Assembly (NCBI GenBank): GCA_016342745.1
Contig: JAEINT010000010.1
Span: forward strand, 1-64,000
Direction: 5' to 3'
Length of the DNA stretch: 64,000 bases
Origin: Labilibaculum sp.
GTDB taxonomy: Bacteria; Bacteroidota; Bacteroidia; Bacteroidales; Marinifilaceae
Both the position numbers and the translations under genes were made by a program. The notes beneath the pieces are model-generated. The model was not told where the DNA came from. It saw nothing but the letters and a program-made list of their open reading frames with translations, and made no database searches. Below, piece after piece: positions 7,910 to 16,064 of the stretch (position 1 is its first letter; every line of letters starts with the position of its first letter).

Positions 7910-8611
7910 ATGGAAGTTAAAAAGAACCCTAAATATAACTTAGAGAAAAAGAGAATCCTTTTTTTACAATTCGGATTTCTAATTAGTTTTTTATTTGTTT
8001 TGATGGCTTTTGAGTACAAGGTTCCTATTGAAGAGCCAGAAGTGATAAATTTTACAGATTTAGCAGATGTTGAAGATGTTATAATGGTCACTTTTACAGA
8101 ACCTGAGAAGTTGGAAGCTCCAAAGGTTAAAAAAATAGAATTAATTGATTTGATTATTATTGATGATGACCCTGAGGTGGATGATTACGATCCAGTAGAT
8201 TCTTTCGGAAATCTAGAAGATGAAGTAATCTACAATCCTGTAAATGTGGAGGATGAAGTCATTGATGAAACCACGCCATTTGTAATGGTTAAGGAAATGC
8301 CAATTTTTAATCCTAAGAAGAATACTTCTTATCAAGAAGGATGTAAGGATTTGTTTTTAACAATGCAAAGAATGGTACGATATCCAATTGTGGCACAGGA
8401 ATCAAGTATTCAAGGACGAGTATATGTTCGATTTGTAGTTACAAAAACGGGTGAGATTTCTAATGTTGAAGTGACAAGAAAGGTTGATCCCTTATTGGAT
8501 GAAGAGGTTGTTAGGGTCGTTAGAAACTTACCAAAATTTAAACCTGGTAGACAACAAAATAAAAATGTTGCAGTTTGGTTCTCCGGATACGTTAATTTTG
8601 TATTGCAATAG
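7910..8611 (+). CDS. TonB-like energy transducer (second paralog)
   Basis: A 233-aa protein, the same length as its upstream neighbour and clearly duplicated from it: the N-termini MEVKKNPNYDLEKKR and MEVKKNPKYNLEKKR are nearly identical. Layout is a membrane helix at about 17-36, an acidic linker with a run of Asp around residue 85, and a TonB C-terminal domain at about 145-233 with 'YPIVAQESSIQGRVYVRFVV'. Its own candidate BlaI operator lies 48 bp upstream, implying coordinate but independently initiated expression with the upstream paralog. Duplication with divergence confined to the linker suggests different receptor or partner preference. Confidence 0.84.
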   Translation: MEVKKNPKYNLEKKRILFLQFGFLISFLFVLMAFEYKVPIEEPEVINFTDLADVEDVIMVTFTEPEKLEAPKVKKIELIDLIIIDDDPEVDDYDPVDSFGNLEDEVIYNPVNVEDEVIDETTPFVMVKEMPIFNPKKNTSYQEGCKDLFLTMQRMVRYPIVAQESSIQGRVYVRFVVTKTGEISNVEVTRKVDPLLDEEVVRVVRNLPKFKPGRQQNKNVAVWFSGYVNFVLQ

Positions 8612-8798
8612 TGTTGAAGAGGTTAAAAATGAGGCTTTTATTTGCAACAATAGCCAATTAAAAAACGTATATATTATACACAAGTTCTTTGAACTCATCC
8701 TCTCACGAGGACTTAAGTTAAACATTATTAGTTGTTTTAGCAGTGTTTGGCTTTTGTCACTGCTTTCACATTGCATTTATTTTGTAAAATGTTTAGCT

Positions 8799-9515
8799 AT
8801 GTTTCCTAAAAAGAACCCAAATGCTGATTTAGAAAAACGAAAAACCCTGTTTTTTGAAATTGGTTTGGTTGTTGCTTTAGCATTAACCTTGATTTCTTTT
8901 GAATGGCCATCAAAGGTAAGAGATGTCGTAGAAATTAGAGATTTTGTAGATTTGAGCCTGGATGAAGAAATGATACCAATTACAAGACAGGAAGACCTTA
9001 TTGAGAAGCCTAAATTGCCACCAAAAATCCTCTTAACAGATGTAATTACTATTGTAGAGAACAATACCGAAATAGAGGTGGAATTAGATATTGTTGACGA
9101 AACCATAAGTGAAGAAACCGAAGTTGAAATTCAGCCTGTTGAAGTATTTGAAGAGGAGGAAGTTGATGATGAAGTGAAGGTTTTTGTAATTGTGGAAGAA
9201 ATGCCAATCTTCAGACCAGATATTTGTAATAATAGGAAAGAAGGAGATTTAGAATTGTATAAATACATTAGTGCGAGTATCCGCTATCCAGTTATTGCTC
9301 AGGAAAATGGAATTACAGGAAGGGTATTTGTAAGCTTTGTTGTCGGACGAGATGGAGGAATTTCTAATATTAAATTGCTACGAGGAGTGGATCCTTCTTT
9401 AGATAAAGAGGCAATGCGGGTGATTGAAACATTACCGAAATTTAAGCCTGGTATGCAGAGAGGAAAGCCTGTAAAAGTTTCTTATTCGGCGGTAATTAAT
9501 TTTGTACTGCAGTAA
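8799..9515 (+). CDS. TonB-like energy transducer (third paralog)
   Basis: A 238-aa protein starting at ATG 8799 (MFPKKNPNADLEKRK), which aligns with the starts of the two upstream paralogs. Reading the frame back to 8484 would only add out-of-frame sequence from the previous gene's 3' end. It has a membrane helix at about 18-36, an acidic linker (Glu-rich, about 95-135), and a C-terminal TonB domain at about 140-238 ('YPVIAQENGITGRVFVSFVV', '...FKPGMQRGKPVKV'). It is the most divergent of the three. No AACTA-N6-TAGTT site is found in its 187-bp upstream gap, although a lone TAGTT half occurs. A bidirectional terminator follows. Confidence 0.82.
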   Translation: MFPKKNPNADLEKRKTLFFEIGLVVALALTLISFEWPSKVRDVVEIRDFVDLSLDEEMIPITRQEDLIEKPKLPPKILLTDVITIVENNTEIEVELDIVDETISEETEVEIQPVEVFEEEEVDDEVKVFVIVEEMPIFRPDICNNRKEGDLELYKYISASIRYPVIAQENGITGRVFVSFVVGRDGGISNIKLLRGVDPSLDKEAMRVIETLPKFKPGMQRGKPVKVSYSAVINFVLQ

Positions 9516-9530
9516 TTTGTTGAATTGAAA

Positions 9531-9567
9531 AAAATAAAGCCTAAGATTTATTCTTAGGCTTTATTTT
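9531..9567. terminator. Bidirectional intrinsic terminator
   Basis: A perfect 16-bp stem (9531-9546 with 9552-9567, core AAAGCCTAAGA) with a 5-nt loop, A-rich on one side and T-rich on the other. It serves the third TonB-like gene on the plus strand and the B3/B4 gene on the minus strand. Confidence 0.85.
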
Positions 9568-9568
9568 A

Positions 9569-10228
9569 TTAAATAATTTTAGTTTCTATTTCTTGTGCAT
9601 CCGCATGATTTAGAAGTAATTCACTTGCCAGATCCATAGCTTCTGTTAATCCTTTTTCTTCCTGAAAACTGATGATGATCATTAAAAAATCCTCACAATT
9701 CGTATCGATTTGTGTTCGCAGAGAATCACTGGTTGGACTCCCGAAAGCTCCTTTTTCATCTCTAAATATAGGAAGTCCTTCAATGTTTAATTTACCTCTT
9801 CCAATTCCTTCGTACGCTTCTTCATTTTTTCCAATTCCAAAGCGAATTATTCCATCTACTTTAGCTGCATTATAACCGCCAATGGAAAATGCAGTTTTGA
9901 TGGAAACCAAGTTGAGCAGATCCACAACATTGTTGATTTGATATAAACCTTTCCCATTTACAATTCGGCGTAAAAGAGAATCGGCAGATAAACGATACCT
10001 ACTTGGATCTTTACCTGCAGCTTTATAGCCTTTTTTAGAACTATCAATAGCCGGAAGATCTTTGATGGCACTTATGGCCAGTTCCTCTTGCAATTTTTTA
10101 GTTGTTTCATTTATAATTCCCCAAAGTTCGGGACATTCTTCTTGCGTTTTTACTTTGCACTGAATAACTCCCAAACGTAGTTTCGGGCATGCTGATTTTA
10201 ATTGTGGTTCAATTTCTATTCTGGTCAT
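9569..10228 (-). CDS. B3/B4 domain-containing protein (tRNA-synthetase-beta-like)
   Basis: A 219-aa cytosolic protein of the B3/B4 family, the domain that forms the editing-like core of phenylalanyl-tRNA synthetase beta subunits but also occurs alone. Seen here are 'KGYKAAGKDPSRYRLSADSL' (about residues 65-85), 'INNVVDLLNLVSIKT' and 'FGSPTSDSLRTQI', all typical. Stand-alone members may hydrolyse mischarged tRNA or free D-/modified amino-acid adducts; this is not established for the family. I use the ATG at 10228, since the GTG at 10282 would add 18 residues without family resemblance. It is a single-gene unit with a shared terminator. Confidence 0.8.
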   Translation of the reverse strand: MTRIEIEPQLKSACPKLRLGVIQCKVKTQEECPELWGIINETTKKLQEELAISAIKDLPAIDSSKKGYKAAGKDPSRYRLSADSLLRRIVNGKGLYQINNVVDLLNLVSIKTAFSIGGYNAAKVDGIIRFGIGKNEEAYEGIGRGKLNIEGLPIFRDEKGAFGSPTSDSLRTQIDTNCEDFLMIIISFQEEKGLTEAMDLASELLLNHADAQEIETKII

Positions 10229-10409
10229 AGCTATGCAATGTTTTTTAGATTGTAAGATAGAATTAGAGGTAAAACAAAACACCTCTCAAGGTGCATTAAA
10301 ACTAAATACAATCCCTAAAATTAATGAGAATTCTGAATCAAAAAATAATTTATTATAAACTTTTAATCAGTAAAGATATTGATTAACTTTAATGTAAAAC
10401 ATAGCTTAC

Positions 10410-11138
10410 ATGACAAATAGAAGACAAACAGTACTTATTACTGGAGCCGCAAAGCGAATTGGAAGAATGATGTCTCTGCATTTGGCTAAAAGAGGATGCG
10501 ATATTGCGATCCACTATAACAAATCAAAAAAAGCAGCTATCGATCTGCAGAAAAGTTTACAAGAGCAGTTTGTTAGTCAGAATTTTAAAATATTTCAAGC
10601 AGATTTGAGCAATGCACAAGATTGTGATGAATTAATTGATAAGGTTTTGAAGCAATTCGAAAATCTGGATATTTTAATTAATAATGCTTCTGTTTTTGAA
10701 CCAAGTGTTATTCGAGAGACTTCAATTAAATTGTTTCAAAATCAGATCAATGTAAATCTATTAGCTCCGTTTATTCTGTCAAGGAATTATGCAATGAACA
10801 GTCACCAAGGGGTAATAGTGAATTTTTTGGATACACGAATAACAACAAATTCGAATTCACATGCAGCCTACAGTATTTCAAAGGTAGCTTTTGCACACTT
10901 AACAAAAATGGCGGCCTTGGAATTTGCACCACAAATTAGAGTAAATGGAATTGCTCCAGGAGCAACTCTTCCACCTGAAAATCAAGGAGAAGAATATTTA
11001 GTAAACCTAGCTAGAAATACACCGATGAAAGAGCCGGGAGGCATTGTTCCTGTTTTGCAATCATTGGATTATATTATAGATAATAAGAATTTAACGGGGC
11101 AGATTTTGTACTGTGACGGAGGCGAACAACTTTTATAA
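10410..11138 (+). CDS. folM: Pteridine reductase / dihydromonapterin reductase (PTR1-FolM type SDR)
   Basis: A 242-aa SDR. The cofactor motif is TGAAKRIG (11-18), the TGxxxRIG variant diagnostic of PTR1/FolM, with NNAS at 91-94. The catalytic residues are Asp141, Tyr154 and Lys158. An Asp 13 residues before the Tyr, in place of the usual Ser, is the PTR1 pattern (Asp181-Tyr194-Lys198 in the trypanosomatid enzyme). The reaction would be NADPH reduction of dihydromonapterin or dihydrobiopterin to the tetrahydro form. It heads a tight operon with a FolX-like gene (10 bp gap) and an HPPK-like gene. Together they suggest tetrahydromonapterin synthesis more than ordinary folate synthesis. Confidence 0.82.
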   Translation: MTNRRQTVLITGAAKRIGRMMSLHLAKRGCDIAIHYNKSKKAAIDLQKSLQEQFVSQNFKIFQADLSNAQDCDELIDKVLKQFENLDILINNASVFEPSVIRETSIKLFQNQINVNLLAPFILSRNYAMNSHQGVIVNFLDTRITTNSNSHAAYSISKVAFAHLTKMAALEFAPQIRVNGIAPGATLPPENQGEEYLVNLARNTPMKEPGGIVPVLQSLDYIIDNKNLTGQILYCDGGEQLL

Positions 11139-11148
11139 AATTTAGCAT

Positions 11149-11505
11149 ATGGCAATAATTCGTGTAAAGAATTTACTCATTAGAACTTATATCGGGTTTA
11201 ACCCTGAAGAATTACAAAACAAACAAGACGTTCTTATCAATATGACAATTAGAGCAAATGTGAATGAGGCGATTCGTAATGACGATGTTGAAAATTCTTA
11301 TAATTATAAAACGATTACTAAAAAGGTGATAAAATTAGTTCAAGAGGGGCAATTTAAAATGTTGGAAAATTTAACCCAACAAATATTAGATTTGATCTTA
11401 TTGAATCCGCAGGTGGAATGGGCTAGAGTAGAGGTTGATAAACCACATGCATTACGCTTTGCGGAATCGGTCTCTATAGAATTAGAGGCTAATGGGGATA
11501 AATAA
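11149..11505 (+). CDS. folX: Dihydroneopterin triphosphate 2'-epimerase / dihydroneopterin aldolase (FolX-FolB family)
   Basis: A 118-aa member of the FolB/FolX tunnel-fold family. From memory (no alignment run) it is closer to E. coli FolX than FolB: 'AIIRVKNLLIRTYIG', 'NKQDVLINMTI', 'YNYKTITKKVI' and 'KPHALRFAESVSIEL' all have direct FolX counterparts. Conserved active-site positions include the Glu20/Glu21 pair, Glu73 in FKMLENL, and Lys98. FolX epimerises dihydroneopterin triphosphate to dihydromonapterin triphosphate; FolB is a retro-aldolase. The neighbouring FolM-type reductase supports the FolX reading. The gene is 10 bp after folM and 8 bp before the HPPK-like gene. Confidence 0.78.
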   Translation: MAIIRVKNLLIRTYIGFNPEELQNKQDVLINMTIRANVNEAIRNDDVENSYNYKTITKKVIKLVQEGQFKMLENLTQQILDLILLNPQVEWARVEVDKPHALRFAESVSIELEANGDK

Positions 11506-11513
11506 TTTTAGGT

Positions 11514-11882
11514 ATGAATGAATGTATTTTAAGCATAGGATCAAACATCAATCCGGAAGAAAATATCCGTAAAATGCTTTGTTTTTTGGCAAAAGATCAT
11601 TGGGTTGGGAAGCATTCATCTTGGCTTAAGACAGCTCCAATTGGAATAACAGATCAAGATGATTTTGTGAATGGGGCTGTTCATGTAAAAACTCAGCATG
11701 GCATTGAAGAATTTACGAAATACTTAAAAAAGTTAGAAGACAAAATGGGACGAGATAGAACTTTACCAAAGTTTGGTCCTCGTGTAATCGATTTGGATAT
11801 TGTTGTGTGGAATGGGGATATTAAAGATGATGATTATTATTCGCGAGATTTTGTTCGGAATTCGGTTGATCAGTTACTTTAA
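11514..11882 (+). CDS. folK: Short HPPK-like protein (6-hydroxymethyl-dihydropterin pyrophosphokinase family)
   Basis: A 122-aa protein of the HPPK family, shorter than the usual 155-160 aa. Visible motifs are LSIGSNINPEENI near the N-terminus, 'LEKMGRD'-like 'LEDKMGRDRTLPKFGPR', and VIDLDIVVWNG, the HPPK signature that binds pterin, ATP and Mg. The C-terminal part 'DDDYYSRDFVRNSVDQLL' is present but the region after it is absent. It ends the pterin operon and overlaps the convergent Nudix gene by 9 bp. Because its neighbours are monapterin-type enzymes, it may act on a related pterin; whether the genome has a second full-length folK cannot be seen here. Confidence 0.72.
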   Translation: MNECILSIGSNINPEENIRKMLCFLAKDHWVGKHSSWLKTAPIGITDQDDFVNGAVHVKTQHGIEEFTKYLKKLEDKMGRDRTLPKFGPRVIDLDIVVWNGDIKDDDYYSRDFVRNSVDQLL

Positions 11883-12272
11883 TTTATGATATTTTATAAG
11901 CTGATTAACCAATTCAATATCAGCGGGAGCCCAATCTAAGGTTTTTAATTCTGTAATTTTTATCCAGCGAATGTTTTGGTGAACTCTAAGTTGATATGCA
12001 CCATGAATGTGTTCCACAAAAAAGGCTTTTAACAAGATGATTTTATTACCGTAATCATATTTGCTTTCTCCTAAATATCCTACAACTTTAGTTTTGATTC
12101 CAAACTCTTCTTCCAATTCGCGAACGATGCATTTTTCGGCAGTTTCATTCTTCTCAATTTTCCCTCCTGGAAATTCCCACTTGTAACCAAGTTCATCATC
12201 ATGATTTCTTTGGGCAGCTAATACTTCACCCTGTTTTTGAATGATGGCAGCAGTCACTTCAATTATTTTCAT
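11874..12272 (-). CDS. Nudix hydrolase, MutT-type (8-oxo-dGTP diphosphatase-like)
   Basis: A 132-aa cytosolic Nudix protein. The Nudix box is complete at residues 37-59: Gly37, Glu43, then RELEEEFGI (Arg51, Glu52, Glu55, Glu56). 'AAQRNHDDELGYKWEFPGGK' matches MutT/NTP-pyrophosphohydrolases that sanitise oxidised nucleotides. Its start codon overlaps the stop of the upstream C_GCAxxG gene by 4 bp (ATGA), implying translational coupling. It also overlaps the pterin operon's last gene tail-to-tail by 9 bp. Confidence 0.87.
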   Translation of the reverse strand: MKIIEVTAAIIQKQGEVLAAQRNHDDELGYKWEFPGGKIEKNETAEKCIVRELEEEFGIKTKVVGYLGESKYDYGNKIILLKAFFVEHIHGAYQLRVHQNIRWIKITELKTLDWAPADIELVNQLIKYHKLK

Positions 12273-12649
12273 TTATTCTCTTGCTTTGGTCTAATCTCCT
12301 CAAGTAAACTTACTGCAAGCTTAACAAGATTTTTACAGGACATACTGTAATTAAAACGAATATCGAAGCAGCTTAAATATTCAGATTTTTCTTGAAAGCG
12401 TTTGCTAAATTCTTCAGACAGTTCGGGTTTGTCTTTGATTAATTCCAAAGCAGCATAATAAGCACCGCAATGGCCATCTTTTGCTTTGCCATTACCGTAT
12501 TTGGAAAATTCAGTAATATCATCATTTGTGATTTGATATTCCTCTTGGAATGCTTTTAAAACTGCCTGCGCACAATTATAGTACCCAGGTGGTTTATGGA
12601 AATATTTTAAGGCAATATCAGCCTTTGTCTTTTTGAATATAAAGCTCAT
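12269..12649 (-). CDS. C_GCAxxG_C_C family protein
   Basis: A 126-aa small protein with the family's spaced cysteines: Cys26 in YYNCAQAVLKAF, Cys61 in GHCGAYYAA, Cys94 and Cys105. The family is thought to be redox- or metal-related, but its function is not established. The second motif reads HCGAYYAA, a variant of GCAxxG. It is the first gene of a two-gene unit, with the Nudix start overlapping its stop. ATG at 12649 fits the family N-terminus. Confidence 0.75.
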   Translation of the reverse strand: MSFIFKKTKADIALKYFHKPPGYYNCAQAVLKAFQEEYQITNDDITEFSKYGNGKAKDGHCGAYYAALELIKDKPELSEEFSKRFQEKSEYLSCFDIRFNYSMSCKNLVKLAVSLLEEIRPKQENK

Positions 12650-12806
12650 TTTAAAAATATTGCTTTGGTATCAAACAAATTTAAGTTATTCTCAAGATTT
12701 AGCATCAAAACAAATATGCTGTTGAACATGCTTGATGTTTATATCGTAAATCATGTCCTTAATTTAATCCTTTCCTATTGGGTGCAATTTTAGATATTAG
12801 AAGAAC

Positions 12807-12986
12807 TTAAATTTCCCTACTCTTAATTTCAACCTTAATTACGATAGCCTTTTTAGAGAATAAATAAAGAATAGGAGATAAGATGAATGGAGCAATACTT
12901 AAGGAAAGCAATTCTGAATTGTTTATAATTAGGTAAATTCCTATGCAAACGAGCACCATCAATAATAGGCCAAATGATATGGACAT
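12807..12986 (-). CDS. Small two-helix membrane protein (59 aa, hypothetical)
   Basis: A 59-aa ORF starting MSISFGLLLMVLVCIGIYL, with two hydrophobic stretches (about 4-22 and 26-44) and a basic tail (KKAIVIKVEIKSREI). In the same frame, upstream codons continue to 'DLKGISTEQILQEVKTIKE' without an ATG. The true protein might therefore be longer with an unusual start, or be a decayed gene. Just upstream on the same strand lies the DUF6483-like gene. I do not recognise a family. The remaining sequence from 12650 to 12806 shows nothing. Confidence 0.42.
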   Translation of the reverse strand: MSISFGLLLMVLVCIGIYLIINNSELLSLSIAPFILSPILYLFSKKAIVIKVEIKSREI

Positions 12987-13068
12987 TTCTTTAATCGTTT
13001 TTACCTCTTGTAGAATTTGCTCAGTACTTATTCCTTTTAGATCTTGATTTTAATGTTAAATCTCAGGT

Positions 13069-13488
13069 TTATTGTATTGATATTCTGATTTTCTCTTTTA
13101 ATAAACTAATTTTTGATTGGTTGCTTAAAGAAAAGGAATTAGAATTTTGTTCTGTAAATTCTAATAGTATTAAAGACTTTTCGTAATAACTTAAACCATT
13201 CTCTTTATCGCCTTTTACAATGTTTAATTCACCTTCGGCAAAGAAAAGTTCCGATAATATTTTTAAATGATCATTCGTGTAGTTGTGTTCAGTCAGTAAT
13301 TCTTTAGTTAATTTATCTTTGGATAGACTTCTGAAAAAAGAAGCATCCTTTTTTAGAAATTCACGATAGGCATTGTCCAGAAGTTTAGTTGCTTGTGGTA
13401 AATTACCTTTTTTAATCAATCCTAAAATGAGAGCAATTAAATCAGCTATCATTTCGATCATTCGCATTATAAAATCTTTTTGGTACAT
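13069..13488 (-). CDS. DUF6483-like helical protein
   Basis: A 139-aa soluble, mainly helical protein. The opening 'YQKDFIMRMIEMIADLIALIL' resembles the start of DUF6483 proteins. Residues about 75-130 look like a TPR-type pair (LFFAEGELNIVKGDKENGLSYYEKSLILLEF). No catalytic motif is seen; it could be a scaffold or adaptor. The family link is from memory of the N-terminal pattern and is moderate. It is monocistronic or leads into the small membrane ORF 82 bp downstream. Confidence 0.6.
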   Translation of the reverse strand: MYQKDFIMRMIEMIADLIALILGLIKKGNLPQATKLLDNAYREFLKKDASFFRSLSKDKLTKELLTEHNYTNDHLKILSELFFAEGELNIVKGDKENGLSYYEKSLILLEFTEQNSNSFSLSNQSKISLLKEKIRISIQ

Positions 13489-13664
13489 AAAATTAAATTA
13501 GCGTGATTGGCTTACAATTGCAAAAATAATCATAAAAAAATGAGAAGTATATATGATTTTGTTTTTTTGTTAATTAGTAGTGTTTTTGTAAATTCGAATT
13601 TTGTAAGTTAAATCAAATGGATTGGATTCAGTAGTCAAGAATAAGATCATTAAATTTTATTATT

Positions 13665-14882
13665 ATGTCATATATAGATCGTTGTCAGAATTTGAAATTG
13701 GCTTTTGATAGTGGAGCTTCAGATATTGACAATATGGAATTTTTGGAGTATCAATTTCATTCTTTAGCTCATGATATTTTACCTGGTAAAACCAATTATT
13801 ATTGTGAAAGTCATAAATTGGATCTTATTGAGAACATGCTATCGGATAATGAAATAGGTGAAATACAAAATGATGTTCATATTGAGGATGTTATTGTTGA
13901 AGAAAACCAGAATTTCACCTATAAGATACTAAAGCCGAAGGGGAATGATAGTGTGAAAAAAGTTACGTTTATACTTCATGGCTTTAATGAAAAGACATGG
14001 GATAAATATTTGCCTTGGGGACAAGCCATTTGTGAGAAAACACAAAGTACAGTTGTCTTTTTTCCCATTGCATTTCATATGCAACGTGCACCAAAGCATT
14101 GGAGTGATAAAAAGGCAATGTTTGAATTAAGTAAAAAGCGGAAAGATCAATTTCCAAATATCATAGGTTCATCCTTATCGAACGTAGCTATTAGCATGCG
14201 TCTCCATTCTAAGCCACAAAGATTTATTTGGTCGGGTTTGCAATCCTATTACGATATTATTCAATTTATTGAGGAGTGTAAAAGTGGTAAGCATGAGTTA
14301 ATTGATAAGGATTTTAGCTTTGATATTTTTGCTTATTCTATTGGCGGTTTTTTAGCTGAAATTTTAAAGTTAACGAACTACAGAAATTATTTTAATGAAA
14401 CCAAATTGTGTTTGTTTTGCAGTGGTGCAGTTTTTAATCGTTTATCTCCTGTTTCTAAATTTATTTTAGATAGTGAGGTTAACGTTGCTTTGTACTCTTA
14501 TTTGGTTGAACATTTTAATAGCTTTTTAAAGAAAGATAATCTTTTGCATCATTACATTGAAGAGGATCATTTGGAAGGAAAAGTATTGCATACCATGTTA
14601 GAGTACAAAAATAGGAGGCATTTTAGAGAGGCTTTATTTAAAAAAGTAGAAAATCAGATTTACGCCATTGCATTAAAAGGAGATTCTGTTTTTCCGACTT
14701 ATGAAATTGAAAATACCTTAAAAGGAGCTTCCAGAGATATTAATATTAAGGTTGAAGAGCTTGACTTTCCCTATTCGTATTCACATGAAAATCCATTCCC
14801 AATGAATAAGCAGGAGTCGCAAAATGTTGAGGAAAGCTTAAATATTGTTTTTAATAAAGTTTGTGATTTTTTTAAGCAATAG
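13665..14882 (+). CDS. DUF6051-like alpha/beta hydrolase-fold protein
   Basis: A 405-aa protein. From about residue 95 it shows an alpha/beta-hydrolase core: 'VKKVTFILHGFNEK' gives the oxyanion HG (105-106), and 'FAYSIGGFLAE' is the nucleophile elbow (Ser225). A conserved 'ALKGDSVFPTYEIENTL' near 345 probably holds the acid, and a His lies near the C-terminus in 'SYSHENPF'. It has no signal peptide, so it is cytosolic. I recall this architecture as DUF6051; the substrate is unknown. The 90-residue N-terminal extension is not part of the hydrolase fold. The gene stands alone. Confidence 0.66.
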   Translation: MSYIDRCQNLKLAFDSGASDIDNMEFLEYQFHSLAHDILPGKTNYYCESHKLDLIENMLSDNEIGEIQNDVHIEDVIVEENQNFTYKILKPKGNDSVKKVTFILHGFNEKTWDKYLPWGQAICEKTQSTVVFFPIAFHMQRAPKHWSDKKAMFELSKKRKDQFPNIIGSSLSNVAISMRLHSKPQRFIWSGLQSYYDIIQFIEECKSGKHELIDKDFSFDIFAYSIGGFLAEILKLTNYRNYFNETKLCLFCSGAVFNRLSPVSKFILDSEVNVALYSYLVEHFNSFLKKDNLLHHYIEEDHLEGKVLHTMLEYKNRRHFREALFKKVENQIYAIALKGDSVFPTYEIENTLKGASRDINIKVEELDFPYSYSHENPFPMNKQESQNVEESLNIVFNKVCDFFKQ

Positions 14883-15090
14883 TTATTTCAACTATTTGCA
14901 TTATGAAGTCTTTTTAATGTGTAATTAAATTTTCTTGTAAAACAGGTGTAGATAGCTGAAGTATATGTCATAATAGCTGATAAAACGATGAATCACCTAA
15001 AGGGCTTTCTTTTTAATAAGCGGATTGTTTTTTGATTAATAGAATAACAATTCTTAGCTTTATTATAAAATCTTAAATAAACTTTAACTC

Positions 15091-15429
15091 ATGAGAATAT
15101 TTTTAAGTCTATTCGTTTTTGTACTAATTTCAGTTAGTGTATTTGGACAAGAAAAATGTGACGATAATTATTTAAAGGAGTGGGAGGTTTTTAAAAAAGA
15201 AAATGCACCATTTAATTTTGTAAAACGAGAGAATTTTAATTTGTCGGCATCAAATGAAAGTTCTGAACCAAGCTTAGGTGATTTGAGCTATAAAAGAGAG
15301 AGGTATACGACAGGTCAAGAGTTGATTGGAGTTGTTTTGCATGTGTCAGCAGCAATTAAGGATCATTTAGATGATAAGAATGAAATTTGGAAAGATCCGG
15401 CTAAATATTTTATTGAAGGATATTATTAG
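15091..15429 (+). CDS. Small secreted protein, unknown function
   Basis: A 112-aa protein with a clear signal peptide (MRIFLSLFVFVLISVSVFGQ, cleavage after about residue 19). The mature part is hydrophilic, with no recognised domain. I cannot assign a function. It is 53 bp upstream of the isochorismatase-family gene on the same strand; the gap leaves co-transcription possible. Confidence 0.55.
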   Translation: MRIFLSLFVFVLISVSVFGQEKCDDNYLKEWEVFKKENAPFNFVKRENFNLSASNESSEPSLGDLSYKRERYTTGQELIGVVLHVSAAIKDHLDDKNEIWKDPAKYFIEGYY

Positions 15430-15482
15430 GTGAGGGGTCAAGAGTTGGTTAGATGATTTTTAATAGGTTAATTATTGAAGCT

Positions 15483-16049
15483 ATGGATATTAAACAGAAT
15501 TGTGCGTTGTTGTTAATTGATCTTCAAAAGGGATTTGAAGATATTAAATATTGGGGTGGTGGCAGAAACAATCTAAAGGCAGAAGAGAATGCTGCAAAGA
15601 TTTTACATGTATGGCGTGAGAATAATTTGCCATTGTTTCATATTAAGCATTGTTCTACAAATTCAAAATCACCTTTGGCTGAGGGAAATACCGGAAATGA
15701 TTTTCTCAAACTTGTAACGCCTTTAAAAGGGGAAGTTGTTATTAAAAAGTACGTAAATTCGGCTTTTATAGGCACCACTTTAAAAGAGCAATTAGCTGCA
15801 AAAGGAATAAGCAAGTTGGTGATTGTTGGCTTAACTACAGATCATTGTATTTCTACAACAACTCGAATGGCTGGTAATTATGGCTATGAAACATACTTAA
15901 TTGAAGATGCTACGGCCACATTCGATAAAATTGGTGTCAAAGGTGAAAAATATAAAGCGCAAATAATTCATGATACTGCCTTGGCCAGTTTGCATGAAGA
16001 ATTTGCGACAGTTATTAATACAGCCGATCTCTTAAAACTAGTTAGGTAA
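15483..16049 (+). CDS. Isochorismatase-family cysteine hydrolase
   Basis: A 188-aa cytosolic hydrolase of the isochorismatase/nicotinamidase fold. The catalytic triad is visible as Asp13 in LLIDLQKGF, Lys88/89 in VIKKYVNSAF and Cys122 in TTDHCISTTTRMAGNYGY. The subgroup with this motif set includes uncharacterised amidases acting on small amides or ureido compounds. The ATG at 15483 (MDIKQNCALLLID) matches family starts; an in-frame ATG at 15453 would add ten residues. It ends 15 bp from the convergent FAD oxidase gene. Confidence 0.85.
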   Translation: MDIKQNCALLLIDLQKGFEDIKYWGGGRNNLKAEENAAKILHVWRENNLPLFHIKHCSTNSKSPLAEGNTGNDFLKLVTPLKGEVVIKKYVNSAFIGTTLKEQLAAKGISKLVIVGLTTDHCISTTTRMAGNYGYETYLIEDATATFDKIGVKGEKYKAQIIHDTALASLHEEFATVINTADLLKLVR

Positions 16050-16064
16050 GAATAGTTCTTTATC

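Noticed and set aside
8729-8733. A TAGTT half-site before the third TonB-like gene as a fourth BlaI operator
   Set aside because: The matching AACTA half is absent at the required 6-bp spacing (the sequence there is TTAAA). A 5-bp half is expected by chance in AT-rich DNA.
8484-8798. A 105-codon upstream extension of the third TonB-like gene
   Set aside because: It overlaps the previous gene's coding end in another frame and lacks any similarity to the paralogs' N-termini. The ATG at 8799 aligns with the paralog starts.
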